DNA from: Astropecten irregularis
Lineage: Eukaryota; Echinodermata; Asteroidea; Paxillosida; Astropectinidae
DNA length: 64,000 nt
Assembly: GCA_963971285.1 (NCBI GenBank)
Contig: OZ020246.1
Coordinates: 23,224,494 to 23,288,493, forward strand
Direction: 5' to 3'
Part shown: one piece after another, positions 19,441 through 32,830 of the stretch
Numbering within the stretch: the stretch's first letter is position 1
How the letters are laid out: the number at the start of each line of letters is the position of its first letter
The notes under the pieces: generated by a model
What the model was told of the DNA's origin: nothing
The model's input: the letters and a program-made list of their open reading frames with translations, nothing else
Database searches by the model: none
Position numbers and translations under genes: made by a program

Positions 19441-22129
19441 AGTGTGTGAATGATATATCCCTTGTAACATCAACTGAATGTTTTCTGGACAAAAAGTGGA
19501 ATGGCAGTCATGAAGCTTCCTTCTCTGCTAGAGCTCCATAACAAGAGTGTGGGGGGAGGGATATTCCTCCACAGACATGCAGCTCTCAAAGACACTTCCA
19601 AACAGGACTGCAACAGGTCTACTGTCTAAAACCTTCCGACTAACCTGCAGGTGAGGTTTATAACGATAAAACGGTTGCATGGCTCCATACTTTCCGAAAT
19701 AGACGAAATGAAATAAATTGTAGCTAATGTTAAATTTTGACTGTACCGATTAATCACAAGTACTTAAATGACTTACTTGTGGTTGCACTCCCCACCGATG
19801 TTCGTCGCCACACTTGAGAGAGCTCATATTTTGCAGTGACTTTGGGAGAAAAGTAAATTGTTGCGTTGAAATATAAGGTTGGGATTTAGCAGTCCCTCAA
19901 AGAGCGAGAGGTGTGGGAGCGTATGTCCTTCAGTGCTAGTGACAAAAGGACAGAGTCAAAATTTAAGGTACAGTACAGGATTGGTAATATACACAAACAG
20001 AAATGGTCACAGTTTTACGTATAACTTTCAGGGTGTGAAGATGGTGCTGGTAGAAAAATACCATTAAAAAATGTCCGCCTTAAATGCTTTATCCAGAAAT
20101 AAGTGAAACAAAGACCGAAAACAGTTTTGATCTCGTGACTCAGATGTCCAATTGAGCTCAAATTTTCACAGGCTGATTATTTCATTTACATGCTGGATTG
20201 GACAAAGTGTGAGTGTGTTCTGTGACCTTTACCAACCATGTATTACACCTTTAAAAGGTAGTATCATACTTTGGTTTTTGTCAAAGAAATACAGATTCAT
20301 GGGCATCTTTGAAAATTCCAGTTCCATACGGTGCCCGGCCACAGTATTTCCCCAGACTTTTCTCCTTTATTTTCGATCTTTAAAAGATAAAAAAAAAATT
20401 AGTTTTACTCTTTTCTGGATAAATACAGCATTTAGAACATTTAACGGTAAGTTTCTACAATCACCATTTTTACCCTGTAAGCTATGGTAAATCTTTCTGT
20501 TTCGGTATGCAGCCAAAGTATGATACCACCTTTAACGTTAGTTATATTTCTTTTCGTTAAATTGGGAAATTCTACCTTATCATCACATAGCATCTCGGAC
20601 TTACTAGAGATGTTTAGAGCCAATAACATTGCAAAAGGGTCAACATTTCAGGATATACGTGTACAACGATATACATCATGTCAAACAACTCTGTCATTGA
20701 CTACAAGCCTAGAACTGTCCAATCTGAAATCTTCACCTTTTTCTCTCATGCTAACGTGTTGCCAATATCGGTACGCCCAGTGAAAATGATAAAATTGTAT
20801 TTATTGTTATTTAATAACATTGGCAAACTGCATGTGCATATATACTAAATATATTTGTTATATGTGGGATCCTTTTTTACTAGTTAATACATGGAATGAA
20901 CTCACCAAGTACTTCGTGTGACGAGTCATGTAATGGGGGCTGACATCTTGGCTCTCGTCTTTATTGAGAACACTACACACAACGTGTAGTTCGTGTTATG
21001 ACGTAATGCTTGTTTTATACAACAATGTATGAATCATAGCACGTACCTGGCTTGTTCGGAACAAGAACAGCCTCAGGTTGCACCCAAGTAAATAAACTCC
21101 CACAGGCAACAGTGATAAATCCTCAAAATTCCAAAATCATTTAAAAATATACAGAACTCTCACTCTCACTGTTCAAGTTGCACAGAAAAATGATGATGAA
21201 CATGTCACCTTTCATTTTCTTTCTATTTTATGGTAGGGTGACCATTGAATTTTTGAGATGTACTCATTCTCAGCTGACCACCCCTAAAACAAGGTATGGA
21301 TCACTCCAGTCAAAGAAGCCATTTAAAAAAAAACACCCCTCTGCAAAGCTGCTGAAATAGACCCACTTTCTCACCCAATAGCGTCAAAAATTGTCACAAA
21401 TGGAGGCCCAGAGTCCAGGCAGGAGGTCCAGTGCCATATTTCTTCAATCTTTCATTCTCATAGCTCTCACAACTCTCTTATTTAACACATATTGAGTGCT
21501 TAACTTTTATTAATGAGCTCGGCGGACTGATTGTTGGACTATTTACTTGGGTGCACCCTATAAGAGCATACAGCTACCATATTTTGACACCATACCACAC
21601 TGACTGGAAGCAGAATATTCCAAAGGTCACTTAGTTGAAAAAAATTATGAAAAATATTGCTCCTCTGCGAAATGGCAGGGGTTCGCATCTTGGGTGGCGG
21701 CCATGTTTTTTGTACAGTTTTATATGGGAAAGCATATAGCTTTTGAACATGCTAAGATTTTGAACATGAGATTTCTCCATTCCACAACACCAACTCTGTT
21801 GTAAATCCTCTCTGTAACACAAATGTCTTGCTTCATGTGTTCATCTTGGATCATTTTGCAGTGGACATAGCCACTTTGGGGTTCCACTTTTGGGGGTGGA
21901 TCAAAGATGGAAGGGGGAGACTTGTCAAAGATTTTGAGGACACATACTCATTTAATGCACAAGGTGATCTCTTTTAGACATTCTAGTAGTGAAATACATG
22001 TATGAAGTAACACACCCTAGGTGTACTACAGTCCAAGATTATTTCCACCCACAGAACATATCAAAAGTACAGAAAATACACACATTTTTTGTGCATTACA
22101 TACCATGTTATGATTCCATCCAATGCGCG
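19441..22129. other. Intergenic, mostly repeats
   Basis: Two adjacent family C MITE copies fill 19963-20534. The remainder (19441-19962 and 20535-22129) is AT-rich sequence with scattered short frames, none showing a domain or codon pattern. Confidence 0.4.
19963..20534. mobile_element. Two adjacent family C MITE copies
   Basis: Copy 1 runs from aaggtacagtacaggattgg (19965) to ttacacctttaaa (20253). Copy 2 starts immediately with aaaggtagtatcatacttt and ends with aaagtatgataccaccttt (20534). The first is the longer subtype with 'gactcagatgtcc' and 'acaaagtgtgag' blocks, also seen at 63241-63583. Confidence 0.55.
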
Positions 22130-22132
22130 GTA

Positions 22133-22384
22133 TTTTTGAACGCATGAGGGCGCTGTTAGGTGTACAACTTTATTTACTTCCGGGGGTACGGTCCGGTTAA
22201 TTGTCAATTGAGCAGAGGTCATTTACGGACAATTTTGTCTTTTGGGATACGATAGAAGTGTATATTTTTACTACGACATGTACGAGTTGTATTCTGACAC
22301 AGCGGTACACAAGAACAAGGCATTGTCAAATGACCCCCGGAAGTAATATGAAGCGCCCCCAAGCGTTCAAAAATACCGCGAATT
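22133..22384. mobile_element. MITE with TIR gcggtatttttgaacgc
   Basis: The left end cgcggtatttttgaacgc, then gggcgct and acttccggggg, is mirrored at the right by acccccggaagtaatatg, then gcgcccccaagcgttcaaaaataccgcg (in parts). It is about 250 bp; the open frames on the two strands are mirror shadows of the symmetry. Confidence 0.6.
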
Positions 22385-22756
22385 GCCTTGCACATGTACC
22401 TTGTCACTTCCTAAAATAGAACAATGACTCGGCAAGTATTTCTTTCTGAACACCCCTACCTATAATGGTATGGGCCGGCTTCTAATTGTATGTTGTCACA
22501 TGGGCTAAATCCAGCCTTCTGATTGGTCGAGAGGCCTCATAAAATTTGCGGATTACCTATTCAGACGGGGGGCACAACTTTTGTGAATTGTTTTCATGCT
22601 AATTTTATTCCCGAGGTATGCATTTTCTGAGTTGAGAAATGACTTAAGTAGCAAAATAACAGGAGATTTGGGAAAAACAGGAAAACAAGTGTAAGAGCGC
22701 GGGAAAATTCCTGTTTACCAATAAACGGGTAGCATTACGTTCGTCATTATATGCAA

Positions 22757-22915
22757 ATTAGGCTTGCCCTTCACCGACGTGGATGAGCACTGCATACTCA
22801 GTGCTTGTGAGAGCACGTGAGAAAAAATCACATGCTTGCTCAGGTGGGATTCGAACCCACGACCTCCTGCTTACTAGTGCAGATGCCTTACCTGCTAGGC
22901 CACCGAGCTAGCTGG
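22757..22915 (-). repeat. tRNA-derived SINE
   Basis: On the minus strand a tRNA-like head carries an A box (TGGCCTAGCAGG, + strand 22891-22902) and a perfect B box (GGTTCGAATCC, + strand 22847-22857), the internal promoter of RNA polymerase III. The putative anticodon loop has eight bases, which argues against a working tRNA. A unique body follows (AGCACTGAGTATGCAGTGCTC, in parts). Partial or diverged copies are at about 24000-24275 and 41125-41220. Confidence 0.6.
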
Positions 22916-22974
22916 GGTCTGCAGGGTGAATCGAATCCAATAGCGCGGCGGGTACCGCAGTAAATCATGAATAT

Positions 22975-23725
22975 TAAATGATTTACGTTCGTCATTGTTA
23001 TGATGTCAAAACAACGATATAAAATGATGTGCCGCCACACCCATGTATTAATCGACGGAAAATACAGGAACAAACACAGATACATGTTCGCTTATCCATA
23101 TAACGATCGATGATTTACCTGGAGAAGCTCGGTAAGATTACCTTTTTCTTGGTTTCTCGATACTACAACAATTAATGTGACTTGTGGTTTTCATGAGATA
23201 ATTACCAGATCAAGAGGACTGTAACAACTGAACAAACCAAACCAATTGTCTTTATACCGGGTTCGTAAACTCGCATACATATTTCATGATTTTATCCTAA
23301 TTTTGAATTAATTGTGAGCTCTGCTAACCTGGAACTATGTTTTATAGGCCGCGGATGGACGGTTTACTCCACCACGGTCGGGCCTTGCCCTATATTTTCG
23401 TGTATGTGTGAACGCATAAAGTAAGGCTTTACGTCCGTCACTATAGTATGACGTCATAACGCGCAACGATATAAACACAAAAACAAGGCCCCTCAGTACA
23501 TGCAGTATAAAAATGACGTGCCGCCATATTAACAGAAGATATACAGAATCAAACACAGATACATGTTCGCTTATCCATATAACGATCGATGATTTACCCG
23601 GAGAAGCTCGGTAAGATTACCTTTTTCTTGGTTTCTCGATACTTCAACAATTAATTGGACTTGTGGTTTTCATGAGATAATTACCGGATCAAGAGGATTG
23701 TAACAACTGAACAAACCAATCCACT
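22975..23725. repeat. Direct duplication of about 270 bp
   Basis: 22975-23245 and 23430-23722 share long runs, e.g. cacagatacatgttcgctta, acgatcgatgatttacc, ggagaagctcggtaagatta and acaactgaacaaaccaa. Weaker relatives occur at 25790-25920 and 34215-34345, there joined to a 'gatgcaacttgagc' segment. A dispersed repeat of uncertain class. Confidence 0.5.
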
Positions 23726-23851
23726 CGGTAACATCATTCTGATGTCGTTTACATGACAATCAGTGCAATGGCAGCCATGATGTTCTTTCTCCGATATATA
23801 GATGTAACATTAATTAATTTCTCAATAATAAGGCTGTAATTTTCTCCGCAG

Positions 23852-23913
23852 AACTCAAGGAACCCACAGGATCATACAAGGCCTATTGTCTGAAACTATC
23901 CGAGCAAGCAGAG
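23852..23913 (+). other. Exon-like block of 62 nt
   Basis: Bounded by a good acceptor (tttctccgcag) and a good donor (gtaagttgg). Two of its three frames are open. No domain is recognisable in so short a piece, and a similar sequence without the acceptor occurs near 19600-19665, suggesting a repeat. Confidence 0.2.
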
Positions 23914-23999
23914 GTAAGTTGGCATTAAACTGTACTGACAACATGCAAAAGATAAAACGTTTTGGTTCTGCAGCTATTTTAGTGCTATAGAAAACAAGG

Positions 24000-24275
24000 C
24001 GTGATCTTCACCGACGAAGATGAGCACATACTCAGTGCTTTTTCGTTGCACATGAAAGAAAATCGAGCGCTATCTCAGTTTGGACTCGAATCAATGACCT
24101 TCTGCCTTCTAGTGCAGATGCCATTCCACCATACCACCAACAAAACCAACATCGCAGCGGGTTAGAATCCCACCTTAGCCATCGCATGTTGTTGCTTTTT
24201 CCTGTGCACTCAAAAAGCAATGAGTCATGATGCGGTGCTCATCAATGTCGGTGAAGGGCAAGCCTGATTTACATC
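24000..24275. repeat. Diverged SINE copies in inverted arrangement
   Basis: 24005-24060 resembles the SINE body (ttcaccgacgaagatgagca). The 24085-24140 stretch resembles the tRNA-like head. 24235-24275 (ggtgctcatcaatgtcggtgaagg) is the same body in the opposite direction. Confidence 0.4.
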
Positions 24276-27200
24276 ATTGTATCTTCCCGACGAAAAATAA
24301 TTAAAAATAATAATTTTAATTTAGGAAACCTAAAAATATCCCCAAAATGAATATCGGAATCCTAAGTCATCCGATTTCGTTATTCAAACATTCTATCCAT
24401 AAATACGTCGGTCTCGGAACCTCTGAAACACCGTATAGCGTAGCACTTATATACGCATAGCCTGTACGGGGGACAGAGCTCAAACAACGGCCGAGATTAT
24501 CTCGATTGCTCGGTGCCAGTAGCGTCGACACGTCCTCAGACCTGGGGTATGATCCTGAAGCTGGGTCGTACTAGAAAGTGAAAACCAGATGTTGTACCCC
24601 CTCCTAACCACCCCCAGTGCTATATGGACGATGTAGGTTTGCTGTGGTCGGAATGATTAAACTTGCAATTTTATGAAGGATAGGCCGTACTGGAATTCTT
24701 TAGGCTGATGAAATATTTTACAAGTTATGAGGTGTATTAATCCATTTTTTGGAGTGTAAATAAAACAAAATTCAACTCGTGGGCTTATTTGGCTTTAAGA
24801 TGATATTTTTTTTAAAAGGCCCTGTTTATCATTTATTCATCAATATTAGGATCAGTGGTAAAAACCAAACAAGGTTTCATTCTGGTCGAAATTTCTTTCA
24901 ACACCTCACACCTACCAGCAACCCAGGGGAAACACTATTTTCAGCCCATTAAGCAAGCAGGTAATACAGATAACAGCTTCCTTATAGTTTTCATCATTGC
25001 ATTCTTAAATAATGACCTAGACTACCTCACTTTTTTACGAATTATATCGAGTTCCTATATTCATGGAAGACTCATTAGTGACTGTTTATCCTTGCTCAAT
25101 GTGTTTTTTTTTTCATACAACCTTCATATTAAGTTGATTCGATACAATTTTGTCTACATAGTACATGTTTCCTGTACATGAGCGAGAATCTCAGTATGGC
25201 AACCATATTATTTTGTACTCCTGAACAGTATCATGAACATAGAACCATTAACAGTTCAGGATTTGAACTTAATTTCAAATCATTCTGTGAGGTCTGTTTA
25301 AATGAAACTATATGGATTGACCGTGGATTGGCACCATTTTTGTCTCCACCACAGTAGGGCCATATGCAACCCACCCCCTCCCAAAACAGAAAAAAATATG
25401 CTGGGAAATACTAGATCTTCGTTTTCGTTATTATGTACCAATTACAGGAAAGATATGTTGTGTAGTCTATAGGTGCTTGCTTTTGTACTTCTAAAGACAC
25501 ACTATAGAAGCGAGTGGGTCTCATCCCATCCCACCCCCACGGTTCTATATTTGCCCTATTGAACCGTGCAATGCGAATTGCTCATCATATGGGAATCCCC
25601 ACACATGACAATAATTTCATCATGCATTACATGCATCAACATGATGCAGTATGTGCATTGCACGCACGTACACACGAAGAGTGCCCATGTCGCAAACAAT
25701 TCCACTGCAATGACCAAAGGAGGAAAAACAGGACCACACGCATAGCTATAGTACGATCAAAGCTCACTTATAAACCTAACGTTCGACGACATGATTTTCC
25801 TTGGTAATTTGACTTTTCATAGTAAAATACTCAATAAAGCAAGAACGTTGATGAGATAATTATCAAAGGAAGAAGACTTAAGCAATTGAACAAATCAATC
25901 CACCTGGTAACATCATAGAGCTACAAAAACAATGGTATCATCATGCCACATAAATTAAGGACAATAGAGAACGAATATTAGCTCCAACGATGCAACTTGA
26001 GCAACAAGATAATGTAGGTCAGTGGATGCACAGTGGGAGTTGCTTATCAGTTAGTGGCTATCATAATGGTGGCTTGGTGGGGTCTTGTCCTGCCCTTCTC
26101 CATGCCCAACCTGAGTATCAGTCTGTAGGTTTGAAATTGGAGTGAGATGAATTAAATGAGGTGATCTCCATTTCAATCCCCCCCCCACCACACAGTTTCT
26201 GATACGATCTTACAGGGCATTGAATCATTTTGCCATCGCAGTAACGGGGTCTGGCTAAGCAGGGAGAAAGTATGGATGAAATTCCTCTGGAGCATCCAAC
26301 CCAATGGCCTCAACATCCAGGACTTACAAAATTGTTTTGTTGCCTCCTTTTCATTTTTATCAGCTTCACTCCTTCTATCCCCTCGCCATCCTGCATCATT
26401 GTTTACCTACTTCGTCTCCACCTATCTTCCATTTTCTTTCTATTGACCCTTGCATGAACGTCAGCAATAGACAGAGCTTTGTCTTGCCCGCCATTTTGGG
26501 AGCCAAAATAACAAGCATGGCAACTGATAACGAAACGTGTAAAGTGGCAAACGAACTTCTGAGCTTAGGCCTAATCAGTATGTTAATTCCTTCTTGCGTA
26601 AACCGCGCTTGTGCAAGTTTTGCTACTTCCAGTTTCAGTTATCCACAGAACAGCACTAAAACTTTGTCTGATCAAACAATACATGAAATCATAATTTTTT
26701 TGTTTAATTTTAGCTCAATCGGCCATTTAATTCACGAGCAAACAGCGAAAACCCGACTCCGAATATTTCTTATAAAACATAAAGAATGGTTTTGATCTTT
26801 CCCCGAGATCAAAACTGTTCTTGGTCTTTGTTTTACTAATTTCTGGATAAATACGGTATTTCAGGCGGATTTATTTAAACAGTATGTTTCTACCATCACA
26901 GTATTCATACCCTGAAAGTTATATACGTAAATCTGTGAACATTACTGTTTTGGTATGTTACCAATCCTGTACTGTACCTTTAAATTGTACGAATTTTTAA
27001 AAAATTGTGCATACTTGTGTTGCTCGTGGTTACATAAACACGAAAAAACGCATGCTTTCCCTGTTTCCCTGGTCACTCAGTCTGTCCCCCTTTGCTCTGA
27101 TCTTCTCATCCATTTATGTGCATTTTCCCTTGGATAGTCTTTTCCTCTTGCTGTTTAGCCTTTGAGAAAGATCCTGCTAGGTTCGAAACGTCATAGGCCC

Positions 27201-27540
27201 TCCTAACTCCACACATGTTTGATATATATTTCAGGGTATTATTTTGGCTGATGAGCAGTTTGCAAAGTTTACTACAATGTATTAATAAAAAGCCCATTAT
27301 TATGTATAACTCTCATATTATGAGATTGCTGATATTTGCCCACATTCATTTGGCTCAGAAAATGCCCCATTAAAATGAATCCCAATGAAATATGGGACAA
27401 CCCGGTGAATATGCACCAATTCGTGACCAATGTAAGTCCCAATGTGTGACTGCAGAATCATGGTGGGCCCACTTGGGTTCCATTCTATTGGAGCTTAATA
27501 TCTATAGAATCCACTATGGGAGGGATGGGACCCATAATGA
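24276..27540. other. Intergenic, no gene seen
   Basis: Contains copies of the dispersed repeat of 22975-23725 (25320-25400, 25790-26150), a family C MITE (about 26700-26985) and a GATCC-hairpin motif (27160-27195). The 163-residue frame at 26304-26795 has no recognisable domain and overlaps MITE sequence, so it is not called. Confidence 0.4.
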
Positions 27541-27919
27541 TTCCATAATGGGCTTGAAGGTAGAAAAGTCAAGAATTTTGAGGATCACATGTCTTCCGAC
27601 GTTTAGTCAATTCTACTGGAATGAAAGCTCCCTTCGATACTTTTATCGTAAACGTAAACAGCGATTTTGATGAAAATTTCAACCACAAATTTCTACTTTT
27701 TTTATGAAAAAGAAAATGAAGAAAACAATAGAATGGAACCCAAAAAAATGTTTGTATACAATTAAATGGAATGAATAATAATGTACGACACAATATTGGC
27801 TTATATTGGTCCTGGCATTGCCTACAATGCATTACACTATTACAGATCAGTTTGTTTAAATTAAAAGGTCTGTGCAATGGGAATATTATGGCTTGAACGT
27901 GTGCCAAAAACAGCTTTTT

Positions 27920-30342
27920 ATAGGGCCTGTGATTTTACCCACTTCCACAACTGTTTCAGGGTTTCCAGCAAATGTTTGGTTTGTATGCTAATTAGAACGC
28001 CCATATTCATGAGCAAACCTGTGATGTCATCTGGGTAACTGAGACCAGTAACCCAATTGAATTCTGCACAAAAAGTTGGGGTTGTTTTATAGGGTTTCTG
28101 ACAGACCTTTTCCTCCTCAAAAGGATTTGTTTTGCCAAAATGTTCCTTTCACTCAACCGGTGGTGTAATTTGTTTTGCCAAATCATTTTTGTGCGTTAAG
28201 ATTTTTTTTTGTTTTTTTTTGTTTTTTAAATTTTTTCATTATATTTTTTTCTGTTGGTTCTCTCGATGAGTATGCATGAAAATATCCCCAATTTTGTAAA
28301 GTTATTCAAAGGAAAACGAAAGGCTGGTTTGAAACCAAAATAAGACTTGCCATTCATTATCTGTCATTAAACTCTCTGTAATAAAGGCAGTTAAATAACA
28401 TGACTGAAAAAAGCAATGCAGGAACCCTTTAAAATACCGCCATGTTGTGCATATTTATTCGTTTCTTGTATTCACTTACCAACTTAATTACACAATGCAT
28501 ATGCTTGATTTTTTTATGTTTAGACAGCACTGACAACATACAACAGATACACGTATTGGATTATTATTATTATAACCATTTAGTGTTGGAAACCTAAACA
28601 AAAACCTCCAAACATAATATCGGAATGCTATCTAGACTGTACAAACAGCGTTGGTAATGACACTGCATATATTTGTATGCTATAATGTGCAACAGGTAAC
28701 CCGTTGATCTATGTTATATTGAGATATTATATTACTTTATTATCATAATGAGATGCAATAAGCTATTTAACTGTACATAACAACATTTATGGAAACGAGC
28801 TGTATTCAGCTTCGTACAGTACTATACTCTGGCAAGCACAATTCTGTTGCCATTCATCATGATCATAATATACAACCATTAACGTTAATTCATGATTAAG
28901 AGCCTACTTTTGAATTATCCTTGTGGTTTGTTTACATGGAAACTGTGAATTGACCATGGATGGGAAAATTTTCCACTACGGTCGGGTCAAGGTTGTTTTT
29001 TCCCCGACAATGAACATCCAAGACGGGTATTGCTCATGATATTGCTACTATGGCAACGCAACGCGCTACGATCGATGTCAAAAACCCGAGGCCCATAATA
29101 CATACATGTTTTATATGACTATAATTAATGCATGCACACACATGAATGCGTACGTTCCACAACAATAAAATTACAATCACCTGTGGTGGAGCCACATGCC
29201 TTGGCTGCAGAGTCGATTCATTGTGTGTAATACCCAAAGCATTTTATAAGCGCTCACTTGGTATAGGACATCTTACAAATTTGCTTGACCTTTATATTGA
29301 CATTATGAATATTAGCCATGAGACTATTCATTATTACACATACCATACAGTGTCATGAAAAATAAAATTAAATAATGTTGTACTTGGAATCCCAAGCAAT
29401 CGTCCAATATACAATATCCATGCAGTGAGCTTACGTGGGTTGAGACGTTGTAAGGCAACCTAACAGAGAAAAGGGAACTTTAGCTCCGTCAAATTTTTTT
29501 TTTTTTTATTTTGAAAAAAATTTGCTGCTGTATTTGTATCAAAAGCACCATTTCCTTTCTATAGAATTGTGTACAATCACATTATATCATCACTGCATGT
29601 AGGACTGCAACACTTCAACATTGGAAAAGGATACTTTTAACTTTCTCGATTTTGTACAGCTTATTTACATTTAGAAATGAAAAAGGACATTGGATTTCTT
29701 GGTCTTCCATATATTTAAGAAAGAAATACTTTTCTTGCTATTCACTTTAATTGAAAAAAAATTCTTGTTGACAATTTTTATACTGATAATGTAATCCAGT
29801 CTATTCTAAGAGCCGTCACCAATTACTTAAAGGGTTCCTGAGGTGTTTTTTGTACATGTTATTTTATTGCCTTCATACAAAGAATTTACTGACAGGTGAG
29901 ATAATGAGTCTTACTTTTAGTTTCAAACCAGCATTTGCTTTTCCTTTGAATTGCTTTGCAAAATGGGGAATTTTCATGCATGCCTATGTAGCAAAAGCAA
30001 CCAAAGGCAAAAGAAAAAAAAAATTAACAAATATATAACTTGAAAAGGCAAACTTGACCCATAGAAATGGTTTGGCAAAACAAAATTGCACCACCGGTTG
30101 AGTGAATGAAACATTATTCGGCACAAAAATCCTATTGAGGAGGAAAAGGTCTGTCAGAAAACCTATAAAACAAGTAAACAACCCCAACTTTTGTGATCGA
30201 ATCAGTTGGGTTACTGCTTTCAAATACCCAGATGACATCACAGTTTTGTTCATGAATATGAAAATTCTAATTAGCATACAAACCACAAACTTTTTGTTAA
30301 CCCTGAAACAGTTTTGGAAGTGAGTAAAATTACGGGCCATAG
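27920..30342. mobile_element. 2.4-kb fold-back element with ~290-bp inverted arms
   Basis: The left arm 27920-28195 (gtgattttacccacttcc ... gatgtcatctgggtaact ... ttttgccaaatc) recurs as reverse complement at 30045-30342 with moderate divergence. The 1.85-kb interior has no long frame and contains poly-T tracts and the 28860-29000 copy of the dispersed repeat of 22975-23725. No target-site duplication was found. Confidence 0.6.
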
Positions 30343-30619
30343 TAGAATTGACTGATTGCTAATAAAAGGAATCCAGCATTCATTTAGTTCTGTATTAATT
30401 CAAGCAAGGTTGTTTTCTCAATAGGTTAGTTCGTATGATTCAGTATAAAACTCTTTACAATTATTTACTAGGCTGATTTAATTTAGGATACAATCATTTA
30501 TTGCATTATCTATTTCTTTCTTAGTACTTCAGTGTGTATCATAGAGCTATATTAAAATTACTAGAGCGCTAGCTCCTTGTACAGAGTGATGCCTGCTGGG
30601 CGCATCCATGTTTGTGCAC

Positions 30620-30955
30620 AAAAGTTACTATCACACTTTGGTAGAAAACCAAAATAGAAATGTTCACAGATTTACCTATAACTTACAGGGTACGAAGATG
30701 GTGCTGACAGAAACATACAGTTAAAATGTTTCCGCCTAAAATGCTTCAATTATCAATAAATTAGTAAAAGCAACGACCGAACATATTTTTGATCTTTTAA
30801 AAAAATAATAACGTTGAAAAGATTATAGAAATTCCATGGCCTTTTTCACTGTTTTCTCAAAAAAGTCACAGATAATTTTACTATATCTTTCTTGATATTT
30901 TTGCCCATGAAGCTGCATTTCTTTGATAAAAACCAAAGTATGATATTACCTTTAT
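30620..30955. mobile_element. MITE, family C
   Basis: The ends are aaaagttactatcacactttgg and, reversed, aaaggtaatatcatactttgg. The internal blocks (cagaaatgttcacagat, gatcttttaaaa, cccatgaagctgca) match 6553-6904. A related truncated copy lies at about 31270-31515. Confidence 0.6.
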
Positions 30956-31895
30956 AAGGAGGTCATCCAATTTAAACCACATAAGTCTTCACTGGCAGGA
31001 TGTTGTCTTTCTAATCCTTAACCAGGACAATTCTATGTGTACTTATTATGTAAGGGAGCATATGGGATTTGCAAGGCCTCCAAAAACAAATCTTTGAGTT
31101 TTGGACTCAACGGTTCATAAACAGTGCAAACAATCACCATGGGAAATCTTCGTTCATCAGATGCTGGGTTTTTCAAGGAAATCAAGATTTAGTGTCTTTT
31201 CCAAAGATCGTTCGTCCGAACGATTTTTGGAACAAACATAAAGGACACCCTCACTTGAGTTGTTTTAGTTATCCCCTTTCACTCAAGGTATGATGATGGT
31301 GCTGGTAGAAACGTACCATTAAAATATTTCCACCATCTCGGGGTAAGATCAAAACCATTCTTTATGTTTTATAAGAAAAATTCAGTCGGGTTTTCGTTAT
31401 TTTCTCGTGACTCAGATGTCCGATTGAGCTCAATTTTTCACAGGTTTATTATTTCATGTACATGTTTGATCAGACAAAGTATGAGTGCTGTCCTGTGACC
31501 TTTACCAATCATGTAACCAGGTCAATTCTATGTGTACTTATTATGTTATAGTGGCCCATACACCAAATTCAGCATGGAAATACATTTAACTCTACAATCG
31601 TAAAACAAAATGGTAACAATACGTGGGAAATAACACGAGCTTCTGCTTGAAGCGGTGATTGATGGTTGAAGTCGAGGTTCAGGTTAAGGGGGAAGGGGGT
31701 TCTGTAGTAACCTCTTTGACCTCTGACCACGAAACAAAAGAGGTCACATGATAATAGGAATACCGAATGAATATCTATAAGAATGTCTCGTGAATAATGT
31801 TTAGGCATACAAAATGAATAATGATCAATAGGAAATAGGCTAGGTTAGATTACCGGTTCTTCTTTACCTATAGGAAGGAAAGTGAATGTATAAAG

Positions 31896-32830
31896 CAGTG
31901 TTGTAGTGGAGTCCTCAGATCCGAGTACAGAGTACTCCGAGTACTTCAGGGTCCGAGTACTGGGCCGAGTCCGAGTACATTGCTGCCGAGTCCAAGTCCT
32001 AAGTATCGAGTCCGAGTACATTCAAGGCCGAGTACAGGGCCGAGTCCGAGTACCAAAGATGGAGTCCCGGTCCGAGTACATGCACAGAACCAATGCACAG
32101 TACCAACAAATGCAGTTCATAACAGTCGTGTGTAATAAATCTCTTCATTACACAACACAGTCAGCAGGTAAATTTAAAAGAAACAAAAACAACTGCCCTT
32201 TATCCTCTCTGGACTAAATCACAAGCCAAAAACACTTTGGATCTTAGGGTGAGATCAAAACTCCAGATGTTTTCTTTAAAAAAATGTGGGCACTGTAAGG
32301 GACTGGATATTTGCTGTATCTTCCTTGATATTTTTGCCCATAAATCAAAATTTTAATATGTACCGATTGAGAATGTACCATTGGACTGTACATGTACATA
32401 TAGTGCATCATTTTGACCAAACCATAATTGGGCATTGGGCCCGACATCCCAATTCGGGCCCCGCTAACCACTAACTCCACTACATGTATCGCTGCGCTCT
32501 TTGCACGTGCATGCACTCACACTGTACCCAGGGCAAGGAAAGCCTCTAGGCTTCTACACGTTATAATTAAATGGTAATCGTGCTACCGAGCTTACGATAT
32601 GTTCGAGGTTGAGCAATGTCATCGACGATTTTTTTTTTCAGAAATTGTCGAGTACTGGGATCGAGTACCGAGTACTTAACGTCGAGTACGTCCAAAATCC
32701 GAGTACATCGGATCGAGTACGGGCCAAGTACATTTTGTTTTCGAGTACTTTTAATGGAGTACGGGCCGAGCACTTAGGTGGACTCGAGTTGTACTAGAGT
32801 ACGAGTACGAGTACGAGTACTACAACACTG
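31896..32830. mobile_element. hAT-like non-autonomous element with GAGTAC arrays
   Basis: It starts cagtgttgtagt and ends actacaacactg (perfect 12-bp TIR). It is flanked on both sides by gtataaag (31888-31895 and 32831-32838), an 8-bp target duplication typical of hAT elements. Both subterminal parts (31905-32080 and 32645-32820) are packed with degenerate GAGTCCGAGTAC/CGAGTAC repeats, of the kind that bind transposase in other hAT elements. The middle has no transposase frame. Confidence 0.8.

Noticed and set aside
26304..26795. 163-codon frame
   Set aside because: No domain, overlaps a family C MITE at its end, and the composition is like the flanking non-coding sequence.
27160..27265. CTGATGAG and CGAAACG blocks resembling a hammerhead ribozyme core
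   Set aside because: The two cores lie in a possible permuted order, but I could not pair the stems that a hammerhead needs. The same blocks recur as a dispersed repeat (1364-1450, about 10190-10350).
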